From contig CAADYN010000095.1 of NCBI GenBank assembly GCA_900753285.1, positions 1-11,434 of the forward strand: a DNA stretch of 11,434 nucleotides. The letters run 5' to 3'. The position numbers and the translations under genes are program-made. The number at the start of each line of letters is the position of its first letter. Within the stretch, counting starts at the first letter, position 1. This document shows positions 1 through 5,954 of this stretch, piece after piece. The notes below the pieces were generated by a model. That model saw only the letters and a list, made by a program, of their open reading frames with translations. It was not told the DNA's origin and did not search any database. This DNA is from Clostridia bacterium (GTDB taxonomy: Bacteria; Bacillota; Clostridia; Oscillospirales; CAG-272).

Positions 1-1
1 T

Positions 2-1393
2 AAGTACATCATCATCGGCGAATACAAGTACAACTATATGCCTATCGCAGTATTTGAAGGCAAGGCTCAGGATGGTTGGACAATCTCCGGTCAGCTTCTC
101 GTAGGCGACAAGGATGCTAAGACATTCATCTTTGTAAACGCTACTAACGTTTACGGCTTCAACTTCGATACATGGACAAACGCTGGTCTCGTTATGGTTC
201 TCGACTACAAGGTTCTCGAGAAGTTCTATGACGGCGCTAACGCTAACGAAGGCGAATGGTACCTCAACGGTGCTACAGAGTACGGCGAAGTTCTCGCTTA
301 CAACTTCTACACCGGTAAGTTCGAAGATGTAACAACATCTACAAACAAGAAGCCTGTTAAGGGTGCTATCTACGAAACAATCGACGGTGTTCTCGTTTCC
401 GAAATCGAAGACGAAACATTCCTCCAGATCTTCTATCGTATGGCTTCCACATACAGAGACTGGGAAGGCACATTCAACGCTCCTCTCGCAACAGAAACAT
501 CTAAGTATGTATTCGAGACAAACGTACCTGTTGTTGCTGACTACTTCGGAGACGATGCTAAGAAGGAATTCTCCAAGGCAGAAGTTTCCTACGTACTCGA
601 CGTAAACAACAAGGCTAACGACCTCGTTAACTCCCTCAAGTTCGTTAAGATCGTAAACGACAAGAACGGCAATGTTGCTGGTATCGAAGCTTACGGTAAG
701 GACGAATGGAAGGCTGACGTTAAGGCTGGTCTCGAATCCATCTACGGCCACGCTGTATATGCTATCAGAGATGACGGCACAGTAGACGTAGTAGTTTACA
801 TCGACCCCAACACAATGACTGGTACAGAAGTTGTTAAGGAAGACGTAACAGCTACAACATCCAACGTTATCGGTATCCAGGAAGATGCTGGTATCGCTGG
901 TACAGTTAAGGCTGACAAGGTTGTTGAAACTGTTAACGGTGTTGAAACCGAAAAGTTCGTTGTTAAGTCCCTCACATTTGACTTCGTAGGTTCTTGCCCC
1001 GATAAGGACAACCACTCTACAATTCTTCAGCACGGTCTCTTCTGGGATGCTGAAGGCAAGTGCGACCTCAACGACTGGTGCGTATACGTTAACCAGGAAA
1101 GAGTTTATGGTCAGGATATCAAGACTTCCACATACGCTTACACTAAGGATTGCGAAACATATTTCGAATCTTACAAGTGCGCTCTCATCAAGGCATTCGA
1201 AGCTGCTGTAAAGGGCATCGAAGTTGTTGAAGGCGAAGAAACAAGAGTTGACGTATTCGTATCCGGTCTCAACACAGAATTTACTCTCACACTCTCTGTT
1301 AACGCAAAGGGCGAGCTCGTTGTAGAATTCAACGAAGCTGTTGAGCAGGTTCTCTTCGGAACAGTTGCAGACGTTGTTGCATCTGTTAAGTAA
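2..1393 (+). CDS. Abundant secreted/surface protein, C-terminal part (5' end outside window)
   Basis: The frame is open from the first bases of the window with no stop upstream of the ATG at 38, so this is the 3' end of a longer gene rather than a gene starting at 38; about 463 codons are visible. I do not recognise a named domain. The product is acidic and rich in Val, Asp, Glu, Lys, Thr and aromatic residues, in alternating patterns that suggest beta-rich extracellular modules. A Cys-containing stretch lies at 997-1182 (four or five Cys). Codon use is extremely restricted (CTC for Leu, AAC for Asn, GAC, TTC, ACA, GTT/GTA), unlike the gene downstream, which points to very high expression. 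A strong terminator follows at 1437. Next to csaB, an S-layer or other wall-anchored protein is plausible, but no SLH repeat is in the visible part and any signal peptide would be off-window. Confidence 0.8.
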   Translation, partial: KYIIIGEYKYNYMPIAVFEGKAQDGWTISGQLLVGDKDAKTFIFVNATNVYGFNFDTWTNAGLVMVLDYKVLEKFYDGANANEGEWYLNGATEYGEVLAYNFYTGKFEDVTTSTNKKPVKGAIYETIDGVLVSEIEDETFLQIFYRMASTYRDWEGTFNAPLATETSKYVFETNVPVVADYFGDDAKKEFSKAEVSYVLDVNNKANDLVNSLKFVKIVNDKNGNVAGIEAYGKDEWKADVKAGLESIYGHAVYAIRDDGTVDVVVYIDPNTMTGTEVVKEDVTATTSNVIGIQEDAGIAGTVKADKVVETVNGVETEKFVVKSLTFDFVGSCPDKDNHSTILQHGLFWDAEGKCDLNDWCVYVNQERVYGQDIKTSTYAYTKDCETYFESYKCALIKAFEAAVKGIEVVEGEETRVDVFVSGLNTEFTLTLSVNAKGELVVEFNEAVEQVLFGTVADVVASVK

Positions 1394-1399
1394 TTCATC

Positions 1400-1418
1400 T
1401 TATAAGTACACCTTATAA
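1400..1418 (+). other. Small inverted repeat after the stop codon
   Basis: TTATAAG and CTTATAA can pair around a 5-base loop, 6 bases after the stop codon of the abundant protein. It is AT-only apart from one G-C pair and has no U-run. It is more likely a 3'-end stabilising hairpin or chance than a terminator, because the real terminator follows 19 bases later. Confidence 0.3.
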
Positions 1419-1436
1419 ATTAGCATAACTTAAAAG

Positions 1437-1466
1437 ACCTCCGGACCGATCTTCCGGGGGTTTTTT
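1437..1466 (+). terminator. Rho-independent terminator of the abundant protein gene
   Basis: A 9-bp stem (ACCTCCGGA pairing TCCGGGGGT, one G-T wobble) with a 7-base loop runs directly into six T residues at 1461-1466. It is preceded by AAAAG, so the U-run can extend the stem. It separates the highly expressed upstream gene from the glycosyltransferase-CsaB gene. Confidence 0.9.
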
Positions 1467-1467
1467 G

Positions 1468-1496
1468 TTGCTTTCGACACCGCGTTGTGGTATAAT
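1468..1496 (+). promoter_or_regulatory. Extended -10 promoter for the glycosyltransferase-CsaB gene
   Basis: A perfect TATAAT at 1491-1496 is preceded by TGG, the TGn extension, at 1488-1490. A weak -35 (TTGCTT, 1468-1473) sits exactly 17 bases upstream. Transcription would start near 1503, giving an untranslated leader of about 95 bases. The promoter begins immediately after the preceding terminator. Confidence 0.7.
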
Positions 1497-1597
1497 TATC
1501 ATGAAAATAGATGAAATACTCTTTTGAAAGTTTTTGAGGAGGGTTTTAGGGAGGGACTTTTTTCTGAAAAAGGCTCTCACTGACGCGTGCACAGGGC

Positions 1598-3865
1598 ATG
1601 AAAATACTGATGGTAACTATGGCTATGAATATCGGCGGGGCGGAAACTCACATACTTGAATTGACGAAAGAGCTGTCTCTGCGCGGTCATGACGTCACCG
1701 TTGCGTCCTTCGGCGGAGTCTACGCGGATGAACTGCAAAAGCTCGGCGTGAGATGCGTGTCATTGCCCCTTCACACAAAAAATCCCGCCCACGTCATGAA
1801 GTCGTACTATGGACTGAAAAAGCTCCTTCGGGAAGAAAGGTTCGATATAGTCCACGCCCACGCCAGAATCCCCGGCTTTATCGTGGGTCTGCTGAACGAT
1901 TCTTTAACCGAAAACGGATTGAAATTCCGCTTTGTCACCACCGCCCACCTCAATTTCAGCGTCAATCCCCTGCTCAGACGTATCTCCCGCTGGGGTGAGA
2001 GAGTTATGGCAGTGTCGGACGATATCGCGGACTACCTCGTCAAAGAGTACGGATACCCCCGCGAGAGAATCTATACCACAATAAACGGCGTCGATACCGA
2101 AAAATTCTCTCCCGAACGCGACTTTTCCGCAGTCCTCGAGAAGCATAACCTCGAAAAATCCCGCAAAAGAGTGGTTTACGTCAGCCGACTTGACCCCGAC
2201 CGCGCCGAACCTGCATACAGGATAATCGAAATTGCCCCCGAGATAGCGAAAAAATTCCCCGATACGGATGTAATCATAGTTGGCGGCGGCACGTGCTTTG
2301 ATGAGCTTTCCACCATGGCTGAAAAAGTGAACAAAGCCGTCGGCAGAACTTTGGTGACAATGACGGGAGCAGTCAGCAATGTTGACGAATACTGCGCCGC
2401 GGCTGACGTGTTCATCGGTGTGTCGCGATCCGCTCTCGAAGCAATGTCCGCCGCAAAGCCCGTTATCATCGCCGGAGGTCAGGGCGCGCTCGGCATCTTC
2501 GACGAAAGTAAAGTAGCGTCCGCCGTGAACACAAACTTCTGCTGTCGCGGATTTGACATGGCGACGGGAGAAGATTTGCTACGAGATATCACAAAACTGC
2601 TCGAAAACGAAGAGCTGCGCGAAAGACAGGGCGTGTTCAACCGCGAATTCATCAAAAAATATTACACCGCCGCGCGAATGGCCGACGACTACCTCGCGAT
2701 GTACGAAGATACGCTCTCCTCCCCCGTCAGATTTAGGGGCAGAGCGGACGTCGTTATGAGCGGCTACTACGGATTCGGGAACATGGGCGACGAAAGTCTG
2801 CTCGACACGATAGCAAAATCCGCCGCGCTCGAGTACGATGGACTCAAAATCGCAGCTCTGACCCGCCACCCGAAGAGGGACGAGGTGCGCACGGGCATAA
2901 AATGCGTCTCGAGATTCAACTTTCCCGCGGTGTGGTTCGAGCTGGCAAGGGCAAAGGTGCTCATCTCCGGCGGCGGCTCCCTCCTGCAAGACAAAACGAG
3001 CAAAAGAAGCCTGAAATACTACGCCGGACTGATGAAAATCGCGAAAAACCTCGGCAAAAAGGTCTATGTCTACGCGAACGGAATCGGACCGATCACTCAC
3101 GAAGCGAACAAAAAATTAGCGGCAAAGGTAGTCTCTGCGGCGGATATCGTGACGGTGCGCGACAGCAATTCGAAGGCGGAGCTTGTCTCTCTCGGAGTTG
3201 ACAAAAGTAAAATCACAGTCAGCGCCGACCCGACGTTCCTCATTTCGGAGAGGATAAGCGAAAGAGCAAGACGCGCCGCAGAGAAAATTGTGAGCGGAAT
3301 AGGCGAATTTTTCGTGGTGTCCGTGCGCCCGCTGTCCGTCTCCGGCTCAGACGCGAAGCTGACCGAACGAGACTCGGAGATACTGTCGCAGATAGGGGAC
3401 GCGGCGGCAAAAATCGCGAAAAGGTACAGCCTGACCCCGCTGATTCTGCCGATGCAAGCGTCCCACGACAGCGAAATCTCGGAAAAGCTGCGCGAGATAC
3501 TGCGTGAGAAGGGAATAGACGCGCCGATGTACAAGCCAAATTCCGCAGAATCACTGATATGCGTCCTCGAGAGTGCGACAATTGTCGTCGGAATGAGACT
3601 GCACGCCGTGATATTCGCTTCCTCCGCGTCCTCGCCTGTGATAGGGCTGTCCTACGACCCGAAGGTAGCGGCGTTCATGCACGAGATAGGGCAGGACTAC
3701 GTGGTGGATCTTGCGAAGGCAGGCGAAGTTGGAGCGGAAGTGACGCGCTGTGCGGGAGAGATAATGTCGCGGCGCGGGGAGATAATGCGCGAGATAGGGG
3801 AGGTATCCGCGGATCTGCGCAGGAAGGCAGAGGAGGATGTAATGCGTCTCGGGAGACTACTGTGA
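1598..3865 (+). CDS. csaB: Fusion of GT4 glycosyltransferase with CsaB polysaccharide pyruvyl transferase
   Basis: 755 residues in two parts. Residues 1-375 form a GT-B glycosyltransferase family 4 module: Gly-rich GGAETH at 13-18, HAH at 86-88, and LEAMSAAKPVI at 280-290 in the nucleotide-sugar site. Residues 385-755 are a CsaB domain: GYYGFGNMGDES at 389-400, ISGGGSLLQDKTSKRS at 456-471, YANGIGPI at 492-499, and MRLHAVIFASSASSPVIGL at 666-684. CsaB transfers pyruvate from PEP as a ketal onto secondary cell-wall polysaccharide, which SLH domains bind; the GT part probably adds a sugar to the same polymer (inference). Typical CsaB proteins are about half this length. The start at 1598 fits the expected first beta strand, and an in-frame stop at 1565 limits extension. 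No properly spaced ribosome-binding site is seen (AGGG lies only 1 base before the ATG). The first Glu of the usual GT4 EX7E motif is replaced by Ile273; Glu281 is kept. Confidence 0.9.
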   Translation: MKILMVTMAMNIGGAETHILELTKELSLRGHDVTVASFGGVYADELQKLGVRCVSLPLHTKNPAHVMKSYYGLKKLLREERFDIVHAHARIPGFIVGLLNDSLTENGLKFRFVTTAHLNFSVNPLLRRISRWGERVMAVSDDIADYLVKEYGYPRERIYTTINGVDTEKFSPERDFSAVLEKHNLEKSRKRVVYVSRLDPDRAEPAYRIIEIAPEIAKKFPDTDVIIVGGGTCFDELSTMAEKVNKAVGRTLVTMTGAVSNVDEYCAAADVFIGVSRSALEAMSAAKPVIIAGGQGALGIFDESKVASAVNTNFCCRGFDMATGEDLLRDITKLLENEELRERQGVFNREFIKKYYTAARMADDYLAMYEDTLSSPVRFRGRADVVMSGYYGFGNMGDESLLDTIAKSAALEYDGLKIAALTRHPKRDEVRTGIKCVSRFNFPAVWFELARAKVLISGGGSLLQDKTSKRSLKYYAGLMKIAKNLGKKVYVYANGIGPITHEANKKLAAKVVSAADIVTVRDSNSKAELVSLGVDKSKITVSADPTFLISERISERARRAAEKIVSGIGEFFVVSVRPLSVSGSDAKLTERDSEILSQIGDAAAKIAKRYSLTPLILPMQASHDSEISEKLREILREKGIDAPMYKPNSAESLICVLESATIVVGMRLHAVIFASSASSPVIGLSYDPKVAAFMHEIGQDYVVDLAKAGEVGAEVTRCAGEIMSRRGEIMREIGEVSADLRRKAEEDVMRLGRLL

Positions 3866-3870
3866 GAGGC

Positions 3871-4038
3871 TACCTTAGACGACGTGCGCCTTCTAAGAGA
3901 CTTCCCTCTGTAAGTTTCACTTAGGTTTTAAGTGAAGAAAAAAAGAAGAAAGACTTACGTCTTTCAGATTAATTATATCGACTGCGGTCGAAGGCTGCTC
4001 CTACGCGCAGGTGCGCACCGAACTAACTACGTTAGTTC
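3871..4038 (+). repeat. Structured dispersed repeat, copy A
   Basis: It begins 5 bases after the csaB stop. Modules in order: H1 hairpin (CTTAGA/TCTAAG, 3874-3897), H2 (TTCACTTA/TAAGTGAA, loop GGTTT, 3916-3936), H3 (GAAAGAC/GTCTTTC, loop TTAC, 3948-3965), spacer CAGATTAATTATA (3965-3977), H4 (TCGAC/GTCGA, loop TGCG, 3978-3991), a GC-rich block with the palindrome GGTGCGCACC (4010-4019), and H6 (GAACTAAC/GTTAGTTC, loop TAC, 4020-4038). Bases 3871-3906 are identical to 11331-11366 of copy C. The order of modules matches copy B on the other strand. None of the hairpins is followed by a U-run on the + strand, so it is not a classical terminator. It lacks the H0 module seen in copies B and C. Confidence 0.85.
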
Positions 4039-4562
4039 CAGAGACATCAGACGCCAGCTCCTTGTGAATCTACGCTCGCGGTGGAGTATGGTGGATATGA
4101 TTAACTTCCGTCTTCGCCCACTTGAACAGCTCAGTCGCGCGGCTACGCATAAGCCTTAGTAGTGGCATTAGAATGTTCGCGCGGGAGAGTTAGACGCGGG
4201 TTGTGTATCTAAATCACTGCTTTTGCTGTCGCGCGGAGGGTTGAATACCAAATTATAACTGAAATGGAGTAGGCTAACCGCGGATTGTCGTTAGTTTGTG
4301 CGTTGACGGGGAGCGAACGTCCAATTTCGTTTTGCTTCCGTCAGCGAACGTAGGTACAATCCAGTGCGGCAGCAGATATCGAACTGAACTTGCAGTTTAA
4401 GCCGTATTAAATTGGTGATGGTGTTGAAATTTAAGCTCACTTTCGGCTACAAACTGAAGTATAAATCAGGTATAAATCCGGCGGCTAGCCAAAATCTAAG
4501 AAGACCCTTTCGCCGGAACTTGACGGGGGCGACAGCCAAAGTAAATTGCTCAACTGCACGAA
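4039..4562. other. Gene-free, hairpin-rich spacer between two inverted repeats
   Basis: No convincing coding frame: the open frames here are short, lack ribosome-binding sites and have atypical composition. Visible structure: TCGCGCGG three times on the + strand (4135-4142, 4177-4184, 4229-4236); GGCT/AGCC hairpin at 4141-4155; TTAGA/TCTAA pairing at about 4190-4211; a long imperfect hairpin at 4304-4343 starting with TTGACGG and ending CCGTCA; and AGCGAACGT repeated directly at 4312-4320 and 4343-4351. It could be the body of a structured non-coding RNA, the interior of a non-autonomous mobile element, or decayed sequence. No transposase, tRNA or known large RNA was recognised. Confidence 0.45.
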
Positions 4563-4823
4563 ACCGGTAAGCCGGTACTCCGCACTTACATAGTAAGTGC
4601 AAGGGGCAGGCGTTTGAGCCTCTCTGTGCGCCCTCCGCGCAGGAGCGTCCCCTCACCGCAGTGAGATATAATTAAAATCTGAAAGGGCGAAGCTCTTTCT
4701 TCTATCTTCTTCACTTGAATCTTAAGTGAAACTTACAGGGGAAATCTCTTAGAAGACACTCGTCGTCTAAGGTAAAGAAAATTGCTGCGCTCTTTCTTGA
4801 AAGATTCTCAGGCGAAGTCTGAG
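4563..4823 (-). repeat. Structured dispersed repeat, copy B (inverted relative to A)
   Basis: Read on the - strand from 4823 down: H0 (CTCAG/CTGAG, loop ACTTCGC, 4807-4823), an AAAGAGCGCAG block, H1 (4748-4771), H2 (TTCACTT/AAGTGAA, 4710-4730), H3 (4681-4699), the CAGATT...AATTATA spacer, H4 (CTCAC/GTGAG, loop TGCG, 4652-4665), H5 (CTCC/GGAG, loop TGCGC, 4633-4645), H6 (GCACTTAC/GTAAGTGC, loop TAT, 4582-4600) and a further ACCGG/CCGGT hairpin (4563-4576). The order and conserved loops match copy A, while several stems differ by compensatory changes. The H0 end overlaps the last codons and stop of the pseudouridine synthase gene at 4808. The inner boundary is approximate. Confidence 0.8.
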
Positions 4824-5431
4824 AGCGAATGCACTACCTCTTTTCCTCCCCACGGAAACGACAGCTTCACTGCCGTCAGCGAAACACCGCTGTAGTTTAT
4901 CCTGCTCCCGTACTTGCCGTCTCCTGCGAGTGGGGATTTCCGCGAACCGAACTGCACGCGAATCTGGTGCGTCCGTCCCGTCTCAAGCTCAATGTACGCC
5001 GCGCGAACCGGCTTTCCCTTTATCTCGGTCTTCTCACCCAGCCGATAACGCAGAACAGCAAGCTTTGCTCCCTTTCTCTCGCCGCCGACCACAAATGACT
5101 TGTCCCGCCGCCTGTCGAAGTAGAGGTAGTCGCGCATTTCTCCCTCCTCCGGCAAAGTCTCATCCGGCGTTACGAGCGCGCGGTAGCATTTTTTGAGCTT
5201 CCCATCAGCTATGATCCGCGAAAATTCCGCCGCCGCCTGCTTTGTGAGCGCGTAGACCATCAGCCCCTCGGTGTTCCTGTCGAGCCTGTGAACGACATAC
5301 GGCGTTTTTCCGAGAGCTTTCTCAATCTCATCGGGGCATGAGGGTGCGTTTTCCGCCTTTTCCGAGAGGAAGCCTGCGGGTTTATAGACGAGGACGTAGT
5401 CCTTTGTCGTTGACAGTATGATGCTTTCCAT
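4808..5431 (-). CDS. RluA-family 23S/tRNA-type pseudouridine synthase, short single-domain form
   Basis: 207 residues. It isomerises uridine to pseudouridine in structured RNA, probably rRNA or tRNA; the exact target cannot be read from sequence. Motifs: KPAG at 17-20, the catalytic HRLDR loop at 48-52 with nucleophile Asp51 followed by NTEGLMVYALTK, LETGRTHQIRVQF at 149-161 and PLAGDGKYG at 167-175. It lacks the N-terminal S4 RNA-binding domain of typical RluA/RluD enzymes, so it is a compact member. The start at 5431 has AAGGAG about 12 bases upstream, a slightly long spacing, and the first residues fit the family's opening strand. Only 23 bases separate the start from the RNase P RNA terminator, so there is no room for its own promoter there. 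The last codons (Ser-Asp-Phe-Ala-stop) lie in repeat copy B. Confidence 0.9.
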   Translation of the reverse strand: MESIILSTTKDYVLVYKPAGFLSEKAENAPSCPDEIEKALGKTPYVVHRLDRNTEGLMVYALTKQAAAEFSRIIADGKLKKCYRALVTPDETLPEEGEMRDYLYFDRRRDKSFVVGGERKGAKLAVLRYRLGEKTEIKGKPVRAAYIELETGRTHQIRVQFGSRKSPLAGDGKYGSRINYSGVSLTAVKLSFPWGGKEVVHSLSDFA

Positions 5432-5454
5432 AGTTTCAGTTTTCTCCTTAAATC

Positions 5455-5483
5455 AAAAAAGAGCCTCGCGAGGAAGCTCTTTT
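5455..5483 (-). terminator. Terminator of the RNase P RNA gene
   Basis: On the - strand AAAAGAGC pairs with GCTCTTTT around an inner self-complementary CCTCGCGAGG, ending in six T residues (A5455-A5460 on the + strand). It sits immediately after the closing P1 strand of the RNA. Transcripts of the pseudouridine synthase gene must pass through it unless a promoter lies inside the RNA gene. Confidence 0.85.
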
Positions 5484-5895
5484 GTGCAGACTTATAAGCC
5501 GGGTTCTGTATAATCTGGCGATTATCTAATCTTAACGATAGAAAAATCGCACGATTACAGCTGTCATCTATCTGGAATTATACGTTGCCGCAAATTTCTG
5601 TGCCGCCTCGCGGGATATGACGGGCAGCCACGAATCCCCCGAAAATCGGAGAGACTCCCCGCACTGAGGCGTTGCATCGGATAGGGTTTACATTTGCACA
5701 CAGTTGCCTGTCGTGCCGGTGAGCTCTTACCTCGCCTTTCCATCTTTACCGCGAAAAATCACGGAAGTCTATTTCTGTTGCACTTTCCCGGAGGTCTCCC
5801 TCGGCGGACGTTATCCGTTATCCTGCCCTATGATGCCCGGACTTTCCTCACGCCAATACCTTACGGCTACATGGCACGCGACAGCCCCATCTGCG
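5484..5895 (-). ncRNA. rnpB: RNase P RNA (catalytic subunit of tRNA 5' processing), A-like
   Basis: The transcript, read on the - strand, carries the universal 5' P4 sequence GAGGAAAGTCCGGGC (5849-5835), then GGCGAGGTAAGAGCTCACC, GGCAACTG and TGTAAACCC, and near the 3' end the universal ACAGAACCCGGCTTA (5509-5495). P1 can close by GCAGA (5894-5890) pairing with TCTGC (5490-5486). The RNA cleaves 5' leaders from pre-tRNA with the RnpA protein. The P8-P11 region resembles the common A type rather than the Bacillus B type (judged by eye). It has a perfect consensus promoter just upstream and an intrinsic terminator just downstream. Ends are estimated from P1 and the promoter position. Confidence 0.95.
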
Positions 5896-5901
5896 GGATT
5901 T

Positions 5902-5930
5902 ATTATAGCATAAATTTCGCTTTTTGTCAA
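5902..5930 (-). promoter_or_regulatory. Consensus promoter of rnpB
   Basis: On the - strand TTGACA (5930-5925), a spacer of exactly 17 bases and TATAAT (5907-5902) are both perfect matches, and TGC precedes the -10 as an extended -10 element. Predicted start is near 5895, matching the first P1 strand of the RNA. Confidence 0.95.
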
Positions 5931-5934
5931 GGAA

Positions 5935-5954
5935 AGCGGTCAGACTTTACCGCT
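5935..5954 (-). terminator. Weak hairpin at the end of solute-binding protein 1 gene
   Basis: On the - strand AGCGGT pairs with ACCGCT around an 8-base loop, followed by TTTCCTT. The stem begins inside the stop codon at 5954-5956 and ends just before the rnpB -35. With only six pairs and a broken U-run it is a weak or attenuating terminator at best. Confidence 0.45.

Noticed and set aside
2579..3100. 173-codon minus-strand frame opposite csaB
   Set aside because: Antisense to conserved CsaB motifs; no start signals and no recognisable protein.
3932..4159. 75-codon plus-strand frame overlapping repeat copy A
   Set aside because: It starts inside hairpin H2 and reads through H3 and H4; no ribosome-binding site and no family resemblance.
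4447..4656. 69-codon minus-strand frame in the gene-free island
   Set aside because: It runs through hairpins H5 and H6 of repeat copy B, has no ribosome-binding site and has Cys/Arg-rich shadow-like composition. It is more likely repeat sequence that happens to stay open.
3866..4807. tRNA gene or known large RNA (such as ROOL, GOLLD or OLE)
   Set aside because: No T-loop consensus or cloverleaf was found, and I could not match conserved elements of the named RNAs. A covariance search would be needed to exclude them fully.
3871..4823. Insertion sequence with transposase
   Set aside because: The inverted copies look like element ends, but there is no transposase frame and no target duplication visible at the outer edges.
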